Assembly (NCBI GenBank): GCA_029167045.1
Contig: JARFPK010000010.1
Location: 1 to 63,413, forward strand
Direction: 5' to 3'
Source of the DNA: Candidatus Methanocrinis natronophilus
GTDB taxonomy: Archaea > Halobacteriota > Methanosarcinia > Methanotrichales > Methanotrichaceae
DNA: 63,413 bases
The position numbers were made by a program, and so were the translations under genes. The first letter of the stretch is position 1. Each line of letters starts with the position of its first letter. Below the pieces are notes generated by a model. That model saw nothing but the letters and a program-made list of their open reading frames with translations. It was not told the DNA's origin and searched no databases. Positions 1 to 10,932 of the stretch are shown one piece after another.

Positions 1-212
1 CGACAGATCCGTCAGGATCGAAGGTCGGTTTGATCGATTTGTCTCTCTTGTAGGCTTCGCAGGTCTTAGAGATGGCTCTGACCGCCATCTGAGCGGAGAG
101 GTTAAATTGTTCCCGAATCGGATAATAGACGACCTTCTGCAACTCGATCTTATTGGCGGTATGAAGCTCAAAGGCTTTGTCAGCCACGAAGTTTGACCTT
201 GAGCGTCTGCAT
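1..212 (-). pseudogene. TnpB (IS200/IS605 family) N-terminal fragment, frameshifted, cut by window edge
   Basis: The minus strand from an ATG at 212 encodes a start typical of TnpB (MQTLKVKLR). It then changes frame near 185-188 and continues as VADKAFELHTANKIELQ and onwards to the window edge. About two bases seem to be missing at the join, because the continuous frame stops in TGA. The rest of the protein lies to the left of the window. TnpB is the RNA-guided nuclease of IS200/IS605 elements; this copy looks inactive. A GC hairpin at 291-310 lies upstream. Family assignment is by recognition of the N-terminal pattern. Confidence 0.6.
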
Positions 213-290
213 CACTTGTATAGACTTATATAATCTGTGGAGATGAACCTTTCGGTGCCAAGGAGAAAGCGGGAGTAGGCGCGCATTCCT

Positions 291-310
291 CCCCCGACTG
301 AAGTCGGGGG
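291..310. repeat. IS200/IS605-type end hairpin
   Basis: CCCCCGAC (291-298) and GTCGGGGG (303-310) form an 8-bp perfect stem with a TGAA loop, about 80 bases upstream of the TnpB fragment start. Such subterminal hairpins are recognised by the single-strand transposase of IS200/IS605 elements. The 9-mer GATTTTCGT follows at 322-330, and the same 9-mer follows the similar hairpin at 3279-3298. Confidence 0.55.
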
Positions 311-389
311 CATCCTGCTGAGATTTTCGTGAAGAGAGGGATATAGCCGGCAGGGCTAATTTTATCTATTTTGGGGGGTTCCGTCGACT

Positions 390-1187
390 GTGGTCATCGA
401 CATTCACGCTCACATCTACACCGACGATATGGCGCCAAAAGCCATCGCCTCCGTCAAGAGGAGGATGGGGGTGAGGGTCCCGGGCCTGGGGACCGCCTCA
501 GACCTCAAGGACTCCATGGCTAAAGCCGGCGTCGAAAGGTCGATCATCCTCCCTCTGGCGCCTCTGCCCAAACACGTCCGGCCGGCGAACGACTTCTTCC
601 TCTCGGCCGCCGACGTCGACGGCCTCGTCCCCTTCGGGGCGATCCATCCCTTTCAAGGAGACCTGGAGGAGGAGCTCGACCGGCTCTTCGCCTCCGGCGT
701 CCGGGGGGTGAAGGCAGTCCCCTTCCTCCAGGGTTTCTATCCCGACGACCCCCGGTGCGACCGGCTCTATGAGGCGGTGGCGGAGCGGGGGATGGTCCTC
801 CTCCTCCACGCCGGCAAGGTCCCCGAAGACCTCCCGGAGTTCTTCGGGACCCCCGACCGGTTCGCCCGGATGGCGAAGCGCCATCCTGATCTAGTCGTCG
901 TCCTCGCACACCTGGGCGGATGGGAGATGTGGTCCTCCGTCCGCGAATACCTCATCCCGGCGGAGGAGAACGTCTACTTCGACACCGCCTACATCTCGCC
1001 TAGTCTGACCATGGAGGAGGCCTGTGATCTGATAAGGGATATCGGCGCCGACCGGGTCTTATTCGGGACCGACTACCCCTGGACCGACCAGGCGGAGGAG
1101 ATAGAGTTCGTCGAGGGGATGGACCTATCGGCCCGGGAGAAGAGGCTCATCTTATCCGAGAACGCCAAAAAGATCCTCTTCCGCTAA
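390..1187 (+). CDS. Amidohydrolase_2 family TIM-barrel metal hydrolase
   Basis: 265 residues with a GTG start at 390 and a G-rich ribosome site (GGGGGG near 374-379). The N-terminal HAH motif (residues 6-8) supplies metal ligands. Further conserved histidines lie in LLHAGK (about 140) and LAHLGGWEMW (about 173), with an aspartate in LFGTDYPW (about 229), all typical of Amidohydrolase_2 proteins (decarboxylases and lactonases of the ACMSD type). It is cytosolic, with no signal peptide. The natural substrate cannot be read from sequence. The gene stands alone ahead of a Trm112-like gene. Confidence 0.85.
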   Translation: MVIDIHAHIYTDDMAPKAIASVKRRMGVRVPGLGTASDLKDSMAKAGVERSIILPLAPLPKHVRPANDFFLSAADVDGLVPFGAIHPFQGDLEEELDRLFASGVRGVKAVPFLQGFYPDDPRCDRLYEAVAERGMVLLLHAGKVPEDLPEFFGTPDRFARMAKRHPDLVVVLAHLGGWEMWSSVREYLIPAEENVYFDTAYISPSLTMEEACDLIRDIGADRVLFGTDYPWTDQAEEIEFVEGMDLSAREKRLILSENAKKILFR

Positions 1188-1225
1188 AGCCAACTTTTTT
1201 AACGGATCGATATGGTGATAAGAAC

Positions 1226-1420
1226 ATGAAGCGCGATCTGATGGAGATTCTGGCCTGCCCGGTCTGCAAGGGCGATCTCGACCTGGAAGTATTCGAGGAG
1301 GGGGAGGGGGAGATCCTGACGGGGAAGCTCTGCTGCAAGAGCTGCGGCGAGGTCTACCCCATCGAAGACGGGATACCGAACATGCTCCCGCCGGAGCTGC
1401 GGGAGGAGATGGCCCGCTAG
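1226..1420 (+). CDS. Trm112-like zinc-ribbon protein (methyltransferase activator type)
   Basis: 64 residues with the Trm112/UPF0434 pattern: ILACPVC near residue 8 starts the family motif, CCKSC near 36-40 gives the second cysteine pair, and YPIEDGIPNMLP is the hallmark C-terminal segment. In archaea and eukaryotes Trm112 stabilises and activates SAM methyltransferases that act on tRNA and translation factors. Bacterial homologues of the same length have unclear roles. The start ATG lies 38 bases after the amidohydrolase stop. The partner methyltransferase is not identifiable here. Confidence 0.8.
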   Translation: MKRDLMEILACPVCKGDLDLEVFEEGEGEILTGKLCCKSCGEVYPIEDGIPNMLPPELREEMAR

Positions 1421-1578
1421 GAGGCGTCTTTGCGAGCTGATAGCCGTCCTCCTTCTCCCTGCCATCCCGTCTGACCCTCCTCCAGATCCCTACCCAATAT
1501 CTCCTTTTTATCTCCTTTTAAATTCTCTTTTGTTCTGATCGTCACTCTTATGTAGGGACGGAAACCCTTCCCGGATAC

Positions 1579-3198
1579 GTGATAAGCGCAAGATACATCG
1601 TCGTTACGGGCGGGGTGATGAGCGGCCTGGGCAAGGGGATCACCGCCGCCTCCATCGGTCGGATGTTGATGGAGCAGGGCTACAAGGTCACCGCCATCAA
1701 GATCGACCCCTACATAAACATCGACGCGGGGCTGATGAGCCCCTTCCAGCACGGCGAGGTCTTCGTCCTAAAGGACGGGGGGGAGGTGGACCTGGATCTC
1801 GGCAACTACGAGCGGTTCCTGGACGTGGAGCTGACCCGAGACCACAACATCACCACCGGTAAGGTCTACAAGAGCGTCATCGAGAAGGAGAGGCGCGGCG
1901 AGTACCTGGGCAAGACCGTCCAGATCATCCCCCACGTCACCAACGAGATCAAGGAGAGGATCAGGGCGGTCGCAAAGGAGAGCGGCTGCCACGTCTGCGT
2001 CGTCGAGGTCGGAGGGACCGTCGGCGACATCGAGGGGATGCCCTTCCTGGAGGCGATGAGGCAGCTGAGAAACGAAGAGATGGGCAACATCGCCTTCGTC
2101 CACGTAACCCTCGCCCCGACGACGACGGACGGCGAGCAGAAGACCAAGCCGACCCAGCACAGCGTCAAGGAGATGAGGGCCCTGGGCCTTCAACCGGACA
2201 TCGTCGCCGTCCGGTGCACAAAGCCCCTCCGAGAGGAGACGAAGTCGAAGATCTCCCTCTTCTGCGACGTCTCCGTCGAGGGGGTCGTCTCCAACCACGA
2301 CGTCGATGACGTCTACAAAGTCCCCCTCCTCCTCGACGAGCAGAGGACTCCCCTATACCTGATGAAGATGCTCCGGCTCTACCCCCAGGAGCACCGGACC
2401 GACTGGGTGGAGCTGATCGAGAAGATGGTCGCCGTCAGAGACTCCGTCCGGATGGCGATCGTCGGAAAGTACACCGCCGGATCTCAAGGGACGACCCACA
2501 TGGAGGATACCTACCTATCGATCCGTGAGGCCCTGAAGCACGCCGGGATCGAGGCGGGGGCCTGGCCCGCCATCACCTGGATCGACGCCGAGGATCTGGA
2601 GAAGAGATCGACCGAGGCGGTCCTGGGGGAGTTCGACGGGATCCTCGTCCCCGGAGGCTTCGGCGCCCGGGGGACGGCGGGGAAGATGGCGGCGATAAAA
2701 TTCGCCCGGGAGAACGCCGTCCCCTATCTGGGGATATGCTTCGGGATGCAGCTCGCCGTCGTCGAGTTCTCTAAAAACGTCCTCGGCCTCGCCGCCGCCA
2801 GCTCCACCGAGTTCGGCGAGACCCCCCACCCCGTCATCACCATCCTCCCCGAGCAGGAGGGGGTGGAGGATATGGGGGCGACGATGCGCCTAGGGGACTA
2901 CGAGGCGATCCTCCGGAAGGGGAGCCTCGCCGAGGAGATCTACGGCACCCTAAGGATCGTCGAGCGCCACCGCCACCGCTACGAGGTGAACCCCGAGTAC
3001 ATCCCCAGGATCGAGGAGAAGGGGATGATCTTCTCGGGGAAGAACCGGAACCGGATGGAGATCGCCGAGATCCCCGGCCACCCCTTCTTCTTCGCCACCC
3101 AGTTCCACCCCGAGATGAAGTCGAGGCCCGGCCGCCCCTCGCCCCCGTTCCTCGCCTTCGTTCGGGCGATGAGGGAGCGGGCGGGGAAGAGGGGGTAA
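1579..3198 (+). CDS. pyrG: CTP synthase
   Basis: 539 residues, the usual length for PyrG, which makes CTP from UTP, ATP and glutamine in the last step of de novo pyrimidine synthesis. The N-terminal synthetase domain opens with [15 protein letters not shown], the P-loop and lid signature. The C-terminal class I glutamine amidotransferase domain has GGFGARG, the nucleophile elbow [14 protein letters not shown] and a late FHPE histidine/glutamate pair. The chosen GTG at 1579 places this motif at the usual distance from the N-terminus. It is a single gene with no co-directional neighbour within 300 bases downstream. Confidence 0.97.
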   Translation: MISARYIVVTGGVMSGLGKGITAASIGRMLMEQGYKVTAIKIDPYINIDAGLMSPFQHGEVFVLKDGGEVDLDLGNYERFLDVELTRDHNITTGKVYKSVIEKERRGEYLGKTVQIIPHVTNEIKERIRAVAKESGCHVCVVEVGGTVGDIEGMPFLEAMRQLRNEEMGNIAFVHVTLAPTTTDGEQKTKPTQHSVKEMRALGLQPDIVAVRCTKPLREETKSKISLFCDVSVEGVVSNHDVDDVYKVPLLLDEQRTPLYLMKMLRLYPQEHRTDWVELIEKMVAVRDSVRMAIVGKYTAGSQGTTHMEDTYLSIREALKHAGIEAGAWPAITWIDAEDLEKRSTEAVLGEFDGILVPGGFGARGTAGKMAAIKFARENAVPYLGICFGMQLAVVEFSKNVLGLAAASSTEFGETPHPVITILPEQEGVEDMGATMRLGDYEAILRKGSLAEEIYGTLRIVERHRHRYEVNPEYIPRIEEKGMIFSGKNRNRMEIAEIPGHPFFFATQFHPEMKSRPGRPSPPFLAFVRAMRERAGKRG

Positions 3199-3278
3199 GG
3201 GGAAAAAGCAACTGGAGGGGCCCAACGTGGCGGACCCTGGCGTTTTTATTACTTCGGGAGCGTGGAGGGTCACGAATA

Positions 3279-3298
3279 CCCCAACCTTTAGGTTGGGG
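3279..3298. repeat. Orphan IS200/IS605-type hairpin in the 3199-3529 intergenic region
   Basis: CCCCAACC (3279-3286), loop TTTA, GGTTGGGG (3291-3298). It is followed at 3318-3326 by GATTTTCGT, the same 9-mer found after the hairpin beside the left-edge TnpB. No tnpA or tnpB is present here, so this looks like a solo end or a minimal palindrome-associated element. A further weak hairpin (CTCCTC/GAGGAG) lies near 3352-3373. Nothing else coding is visible between pyrG and the next gene. Confidence 0.5.
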
Positions 3299-3529
3299 AT
3301 GAAGTGAACCCTCGCCCGATTTTCGTATTTTCTTAGATGGATTAACAAGGCTCCTCCAGTAGCCGAGGAGGGGATTTGGGCAAACGAAGACTCGACGATT
3401 TCGGATTCCGTCTAACCGGCCGCGCGCAGTTTGATTTCAAAAAATTTAAATTGTATGGGGATGATAAGCGTTCAGTTCAGAGTCGAAACGCAGAATGCTA
3501 CGCTTTTAATGGCAGGCATTTTTGTCAAC

Positions 3530-3538
3530 TTTATATAC
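3530..3538 (+). promoter_or_regulatory. TATA box ahead of the phosphatase-like gene
   Basis: TTTATATAC is a good archaeal TATA element. Transcription would begin about 25 bases downstream, near 3560. That rules out the two earliest ATG codons (3522 and 3540) and favours translation from 3585. Confidence 0.5.
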
Positions 3539-3584
3539 GATGACAACGCATTCATTTTTAGGTAACAGATCTAATGGGATCATT

Positions 3585-4115
3585 ATGAAGATCAACTGGA
3601 TAATAGACGAGGTTCTGGCTCAATCATCTTATCCGTTCAAAGATGATTTAGATGAATTATACGAAAACAAGATAAGAGCAATAGTTTCCCTGGAGCCACA
3701 TCTTCATAAAGAATTGATCCAAAAAATGGGTTTCGAGCATTTGGAGGTCCATATTAGAGATTATACTGCGCCTAATCTTCATCAATTTATTCAAATAAAT
3801 AAATTCGTTGATGAGATGCGAAGTTTAGACAAGCGAGTACTAGTCCATTGCTTTCAAGCTGGACGTAGTGGCACCATTTGCGCTGGTTATTTAATTCATG
3901 AAGGAATGACATATAAAGCAGCGATAATGGAAGTAAGAAGGAAAATACCAAACGCTATAGAAACAAGTGATCAAGAACATTCATTGAGGGAGTACGAAAA
4001 AGTAATTAACATAGAAACTGTAGTTGACAAATCTATGAGCGTAGTGAGGGTTCTGAAATGGCCGAAGGAAAAATTAATGATTGGGATGCATGGTATATAC
4101 AGAAGACTAAAATAA
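3585..4115 (+). CDS. Dual-specificity / tyrosine phosphatase-like protein with a shortened P-loop
   Basis: About 176 residues from the ATG at 3585; in-frame ATGs at 3522 and 3540 lie before the predicted transcription start. The fold signature LVHCFQAGRSGT followed by CAGYLI matches the cysteine phosphatase active-site loop and following helix. However, the spacing is C-x4-R rather than the canonical C-x5-R, confirmed in the DNA. An aspartate in HIRDYTAP could be the general acid. Family members dephosphorylate proteins or nucleotides; activity here is uncertain. The AT-rich composition contrasts with neighbouring genes and suggests transfer. It overlaps the next gene by 58 bases. Confidence 0.65.
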   Translation: MKINWIIDEVLAQSSYPFKDDLDELYENKIRAIVSLEPHLHKELIQKMGFEHLEVHIRDYTAPNLHQFIQINKFVDEMRSLDKRVLVHCFQAGRSGTICAGYLIHEGMTYKAAIMEVRRKIPNAIETSDQEHSLREYEKVINIETVVDKSMSVVRVLKWPKEKLMIGMHGIYRRLK

Positions 4116-4672
4116 ATGAAATATATAGTAGCATTTCTAAAAGTAGAGGCAGATTATCTAAACTCAAAAATTTCGTTGGTTGGCGACCTACTAATATTAA
4201 ACTCAAGCTCCCATTCGCAGAAGTTGATATCGAGAGAATTAAAAATATTGAAGATAAGGGAGCGTATACCAGATTAGAGGAAATAATCGGCAAGGTTGAT
4301 TTAATCGATCTCAATGAAACTAATTGCAAAGATATTGACCACTTCATAAATAAATACATATATTTCAAAGGAACTGGTGAGTTCAGAGAACATGAAACTA
4401 AGAATAAAAAGGTACAACTTAGAGGTAATGTTAAGGATTACACCTTTTTATGTACTTGTTCAGTAGAACATTTCTCAGAGATTTCGTCGAGCTTTATGAC
4501 GACTCTTTTAGATGCTAAAGAGGATATTGACGGCCATAAATTAAATATATTCTTCTTAGGTAGGATAAAAGACGCCTACCCGGATTGCTATTTAAAATTA
4601 GATGGCATATATATTAGCGGGGATACAGGTGATGTAACTGATTTAATAAAAAAACGCGCTTATAAAAAATAA
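4058..4672 (+). CDS. Hypothetical protein, AT-rich island
   Basis: 204 residues, not recognised. It begins inside the 3' end of the phosphatase-like gene (58-base overlap in another frame), so the two are probably translated together. The sequence is charged and mostly soluble, with no signal peptide or membrane span. A segment LQLRG-like/VKDYTFLCTCSVEHF near the middle and a C-terminal LDGIYISGD stretch look like beta strands. AT-rich codon use matches its partner and differs from the rest of the window. The 220 bases after it hold no visible feature. Confidence 0.6.
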   Translation: MAEGKINDWDAWYIQKTKINEIYSSISKSRGRLSKLKNFVGWRPTNIKLKLPFAEVDIERIKNIEDKGAYTRLEEIIGKVDLIDLNETNCKDIDHFINKYIYFKGTGEFREHETKNKKVQLRGNVKDYTFLCTCSVEHFSEISSSFMTTLLDAKEDIDGHKLNIFFLGRIKDAYPDCYLKLDGIYISGDTGDVTDLIKKRAYKK

Positions 4673-4894
4673 AATTAAATATGTAATTCATATCTTTCCC
4701 ACGAAACCTTTGTCTCCGTCAAGTGGCCCTCAAACAAAAACCCATTCAAACCTTTAAGATCTAACTGATTCGGATCAAGAACTGCCGGGCGCTCTGCGAC
4801 CTGGAGCTGAAGCCCCTCTCGCCCCTAACCGCCCTCCAGGGACTCAACGGGAGCGGTCAATACCACCTTTTCTAGCGCCGCCCGAGCCCTTCCC

Positions 4895-5086
4895 TCACCC
4901 CTTCCTCCGCACCCTGCCGGAGGCGGAGATGAATACGAGGTTTGCGACGACGCATATCCCGCCGGCGAGAAGGGCGGTCAGCACCGGCGATAGCTCCATC
5001 ATATCGCCGATGGCGCTTGCGAGGATGACGGCGATGGCGATGGTCACGGCGAACCTGATGATGCGAATGGACCCGGTCTCTTCCAT
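4895..5086 (-). CDS. Small two-span membrane protein
   Basis: 63 residues if started at the ATG at 5086, which has GGAG about 12 bases upstream. An ATG at 5098 sits directly on the GAGGAG and is less likely. Two hydrophobic stretches (IIRFAVTIAIAVILASAIG and VLTALLAGGICVVANLVFI) predict two membrane helices joined by a short acidic loop, with a basic C-terminus (RVRRKG). It is divergent from the phzF-like gene. No family is recognised. Confidence 0.55.
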   Translation of the reverse strand: MEETGSIRIIRFAVTIAIAVILASAIGDMMELSPVLTALLAGGICVVANLVFISASGRVRRKG

Positions 5087-5193
5087 GGGCAGTGCCATCT
5101 CCTCTCATATCTAAAAAGGCTTCTGAAATCTATCCAGCCGGGCCGTCGGACCGGGGAAAGGTATAAGGGCGATGATATAAAAATAATATCTCC

Positions 5194-6042
5194 ATGACGA
5201 TCAAGATCGTCCAGGTGGACGCCTTCACCTCGGTCCCCTTCTCCGGAAACCCCGCCGCCGTCTGCCTCCTCGACCGCCCCCGGGACGGCGGCTGGATGCA
5301 GCAGGTCGCAGCCGAGATGAACCTCTCGGAGACGGCCTTCCTGACCCCGGCGGGAGACGGCGGGGGAAGGGGCGGGGACGGGGGCAGAGGCTGGGAAGGG
5401 AGCTGCTTCGGCCTGCGGTGGTTTGCGCCCAAGGCCGAGGTCGACCTCTGCGGCCACGCCACCCTGGCCAGCGCCCACGTCCTCTGGGAGGAGGGGATCC
5501 TCCATGCCGGAGACACGGCGCGGTTCGATACGAAGAGCGGCTCCCTCACCGCCGAGAAGAGGGGGGGGCTCATCGAGATGGACTTTCCCGCAGAGCCGGA
5601 GAGACCGGTCAAATGCTCGCCTCCGATGCTGGAGGCGGCCCTGGGGGCGCCGTTCTCTTACGTCGGCGACAACAGGTTTGACCTCCTGGTGGAGCTCGAC
5701 GGTGAGGAGACCCTCCGGGAGCTGCGGCCGAACTTCGACCTCCTCAAGAAGATCCCGGTCCGGGGGGTAATCGTGACGGCGGAGAGCGACTCCCCCGAGT
5801 ATGACTTCGTCTCCCGGTTCTTTGCCCCGACCCTGGGGGTCGACGAGGACCCGGTCACCGGCTCCGCCCACTGCTGCCTCGGGCCTTACTGGGCGAGGAG
5901 GCTCGGCAGATTCGAACTCGTCGGATACCAGGCCTCGAAGCGAGGGGGCGTCGTCCGGGTCCGGGTCGGCGAGGACGGCGATAGGGTCAAGATCGGGGGG
6001 GAGGCGGTGACGGTCCTGAAGGGGGAGCTATTGGGAGGGTAG
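5194..6042 (+). CDS. PhzF family isomerase
   Basis: 282 residues, the usual PhzF length. The N-terminus MTIKIVQVDAFTSVPFSGNP is diagnostic. The catalytic glutamate lies in MNLSETAFL (about 45), VDLCGHAT (about 85) is the family glycine-histidine motif, and VDEDPVTGSAH marks the second half of the duplicated diaminopimelate-epimerase-like fold. PhzF itself isomerises a phenazine intermediate; most homologues, including archaeal ones, have unknown substrates and no phenazine genes lie nearby. A TATA-like stretch precedes the ATG (5170-5190). Confidence 0.9.
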   Translation: MTIKIVQVDAFTSVPFSGNPAAVCLLDRPRDGGWMQQVAAEMNLSETAFLTPAGDGGGRGGDGGRGWEGSCFGLRWFAPKAEVDLCGHATLASAHVLWEEGILHAGDTARFDTKSGSLTAEKRGGLIEMDFPAEPERPVKCSPPMLEAALGAPFSYVGDNRFDLLVELDGEETLRELRPNFDLLKKIPVRGVIVTAESDSPEYDFVSRFFAPTLGVDEDPVTGSAHCCLGPYWARRLGRFELVGYQASKRGGVVRVRVGEDGDRVKIGGEAVTVLKGELLGG

Positions 6043-6118
6043 GTCAGGACACGACGATGATGAAGGCTGGTTAAATTGGAGGTCGATGATATGGATTTTG
6101 CTGTGGGGAGGTTTAGAT

Positions 6119-6850
6119 ATGATATATAGGGCGAACCCCGGCCAGGCCAGCTACGGCGAGGCGATAGGCATCCTCCTCCTCGACTCCTTCACCCCCTTCA
6201 TCCCCGGGGACGTCGCCAACGCCACCACCTACGACTTTCCCGTCCGGTTCCGGAAGGTGGAGGGTCTCACCACAAGAAGGGTCCTGGGAAAGGACCCCAC
6301 AGCTTTCGAGCCGCTACTGGCGGCGGCGGAGGATCTGGCCGGACAGGGGGTGAGGGCCGTCACCGGAGACTGCGGATTTCTCGCCCTCCACCAGAGGAAG
6401 CTCGCCGCCTCCCTCGATATCCCCGTCTTCCTCTCCAGCCTCCTGCAGATCCCCTTCATATCCAGCATCCTTGGACCAGGCCGGAAGGTGGGGGTCATCA
6501 CCGCCGATTCAGAGGCCCTCGACGAGACCATCCTCCGGGCAGCGGGGGTGGAGCCGGGGGACGGCCTGGTCATAAGGGGGATGGAAGACCGGCGGCACTT
6601 CTCGGAGGCGGTACTCCTGGAGACCGGGGTCCTCGACTCCACGAAGGTGGAGAGGGAGACGGTCTCTGTCGGAAGAGAGATGGTGGCCGAAGAGCCGAGG
6701 GTAGGAGCCCTCCTCCTGGAATGTAGCTGCCTATCCCCCTACGGCCGGGCGGTCCAGAAGGCCGTAGGCCTCCCGGTCTTCGATTACGTCACCATGATAA
6801 ACTACATCCATGCTGCCCTTGTGAAAAATAGGTTTGAAGGGGAGATGTAG
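6119..6850 (+). CDS. Aspartate/glutamate racemase superfamily protein
   Basis: 243 residues from the ATG at 6119, preceded by GGGGAGG at about 6106-6112; an earlier in-frame ATG at 6086 lacks a ribosome site. Two cysteines at the expected catalytic positions, TGDCGFLALHQ and LLLECSCLSPYG, support the cofactor-independent racemase/hydantoin-racemase fold. The exact reaction is not inferable. It lies 76 bases after the phzF-like gene on the same strand, so the two may share a transcript. Confidence 0.75.
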   Translation: MIYRANPGQASYGEAIGILLLDSFTPFIPGDVANATTYDFPVRFRKVEGLTTRRVLGKDPTAFEPLLAAAEDLAGQGVRAVTGDCGFLALHQRKLAASLDIPVFLSSLLQIPFISSILGPGRKVGVITADSEALDETILRAAGVEPGDGLVIRGMEDRRHFSEAVLLETGVLDSTKVERETVSVGREMVAEEPRVGALLLECSCLSPYGRAVQKAVGLPVFDYVTMINYIHAALVKNRFEGEM

Positions 6851-7097
6851 CCCCCCCCGAAGAGCGGCACCCGATCCGGCGCCTTCCATCGGGTCTCCAA
6901 TGGAGTCGTTTCCCGGTGAGAGGCGCCCCTCATTCCAGCGAGCGCCCCTTCCGGCGGCGGATGGTGCCCACCTCGTTTGATAAGCCCGGGAGCTTTCCGG
7001 TGACTGGGGGGGCTTATCACCGTCATCCCCTTGCACCGGTGGCCTTGCGACCTTTTTTCCACCCTGAAAGAAGCCTGTGAAGACCCTTATGCCGCCA

Positions 7098-9333
<2,236 letters not shown>

Positions 9334-9631
9334 GCTATAGATGGTCATGCTGCGCCCTTTTGATCTCCGCCGAGTCCGCCGAGTCCGCCGGTTCCCCCGT
9401 AACCGGCGATCCCCTCAGAGATCGTATCCAGGTCGAAGTCGGCGGTCTTCTAAAGGGCGATCTTCTCAATGAACCGGAAGTCCTGCTGCGCAGGGTCGAA
9501 GCTGCGACTCCAACGGCCGGGTATCTGCCGTCGTCGGCTTTCGGGTAGCCTTCCTGGTGGCCATCATCCCTCCGGTCATTTTAGCGCTTCACATACTGGG
9601 GGAAGATCCCTTTACCATTACTTGGCATAGG

Positions 9632-9661
9632 TTTATTTAAGACTGCTTATTAGTTAGTAAT
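9632..9661 (+). promoter_or_regulatory. Regulator promoter with candidate PerR-type operator
   Basis: TTTATTTA at 9632-9639 is a TATA box 27-34 bases before the ATG at 9666, with no ribosome site, so the mRNA is probably leaderless. Between them at 9647-9661 lies TTATTAGTTAGTAAT, an imperfect 7-1-7 palindrome similar to Fur/PerR boxes and placed over the transcription start. This suggests autoregulation. A related stretch TTATTTATTAGTAAATT occurs at 10352-10368. Confidence 0.4.
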
Positions 9662-9665
9662 CGTC

Positions 9666-10178
9666 ATGGCCGAATCAGGAGATCTGGAGTCGTCGATAAT
9701 CAAGACGTTTCGCAACAGCGGATATAGGGCGACCCCCCAGAGGATAGCCATCAGCAGGTATATCCTCAGCACTCATGAGCACCCTACAGCCCAGAAGGTC
9801 TTCAGCGAAGTGAAGAAGGATCATCCGACGGTCAGCCTGGCGACGATCTACACCACGATAAAAGCTTTAAAAGATATGGGGATGCTCCAGGAGCTGAACC
9901 ATCCCCAGAGCGAGACGAGACTGGATCCGAATATGGAGCCGCACCTGCATCTGATCTGTTCGCGATGCGAGAGGATCAGCGACTGGATGGATCCGGAGAT
10001 GGAAGATTTCATAGCCAGGGTCTCCGATGAGGCGGATTTTGTCGTGACCGGGCTTCGGTTCGATCTGAAAGGGATCTGCAAACGCTGCAGAGATGGTGGG
10101 AAAGGCGACAGGTCATTGGCCGCTGCCGGAGAATCATCCAGTGCCAAGGATGCTGACTACACGGCTGTTAAAGTTTAA
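9666..10178 (+). CDS. Fur/PerR family metal-dependent regulator
   Basis: 170 residues with the Fur layout: an N-terminal winged helix containing RATPQRIAISRYIL and PTVSLATIYTTIKALKDMG (recognition helix), then a dimerisation domain with HLHLICSRC and a second CxxC pair (CKRC) forming the structural zinc site. Position beside katG and divergent transcription favour a PerR-type peroxide sensor over an iron regulator, but this is inference. The C-terminal tail after the second CxxC pair (about 25 residues) is longer than usual and low in complexity. Confidence 0.85.
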   Translation: MAESGDLESSIIKTFRNSGYRATPQRIAISRYILSTHEHPTAQKVFSEVKKDHPTVSLATIYTTIKALKDMGMLQELNHPQSETRLDPNMEPHLHLICSRCERISDWMDPEMEDFIARVSDEADFVVTGLRFDLKGICKRCRDGGKGDRSLAAAGESSSAKDADYTAVKV

Positions 10179-10932
10179 GACGACAAATCCTCCTGTTTTA
10201 AGACGGACCGGTGTAGTCGGCTCTGATTAACACCTAAAGCGGCCCTCCGTCGGCCTTCCCGCTCATCGATGGGTTCGGCGCGGAGGTGGGGGCGACCCGG
10301 CTGCCGTAAGATGCTGGCGTCAAAATTATCCGGGGAACGGGATTTTCGCACTTATTTATTAGTAAATTGTTCTGATCAATCGTAGCTCAACGGACATAAT
10401 TCGAATATCTCAGTCTTATCAATTATATTTCGCTCAAAGGGGATCAGTATCAACTATTTAAGGATGAATTACATATTAGGATTCATTTAGCAACATATAG
10501 AGCTATTATCGTTATATGTGGTGCGCTGTCGCCGAGAGTATGAGAAGAGATACAAAAATAGGCTGGAAGCTTGATCTCGCCCTTCATGCTCCTCGGCTTC
10601 CATCGGACCTGATATATTTTTCTCGAAACATCCCAGGCCGAGGGCGTCGAGAGGGCCGGCCCGACCGCGAGACCGCCAATGCCCGAGGCGATGTTCAGCA
10701 CCGAGAGGATCGGAGCGCTCACAAAAAACCAGGCAAGAGGCCTCCGGAGGCTGCCGACGCGGAACTCGCCGGGGCATATTATAAGTAGAGACGCATACCG
10801 CTGCCGTCTATTTCCCAGCAAATTCGCCTGCTGCACCGAGGTTATGGTCAGACAAGTAGATTAGGGCAGATCCTTTGTGGAGATCTGCCCATCCCGTCCA
10901 CCTTTTTCTCTTCGGCTTATCCGACCTCTTAT
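10179..10932. other. Gene-poor interval, no supported gene
   Basis: About 750 bases between the Fur-type gene and the caspase-like gene. Short open frames at 10480-10860 on both strands lack ribosome sites and family patterns. A stretch near 10250-10310 reads FPLIDGFGAEVGATRLP then stop, which could be a worn gene tail but cannot be assigned. A/T runs at 10340-10500 contain several possible TATA boxes. I see no intact gene here. Confidence 0.4.

Noticed and set aside
5044-5871. 275-codon open frame opposite the PhzF gene
   Set aside because: Antisense shadow; the plus strand has the full PhzF signature.
10483-10836. Hydrophobic 117-codon frame on the minus strand
   Set aside because: It has some membrane-like residues but no ribosome site, no recognisable family and overlaps other short frames; kept only as part of a gene-poor interval.
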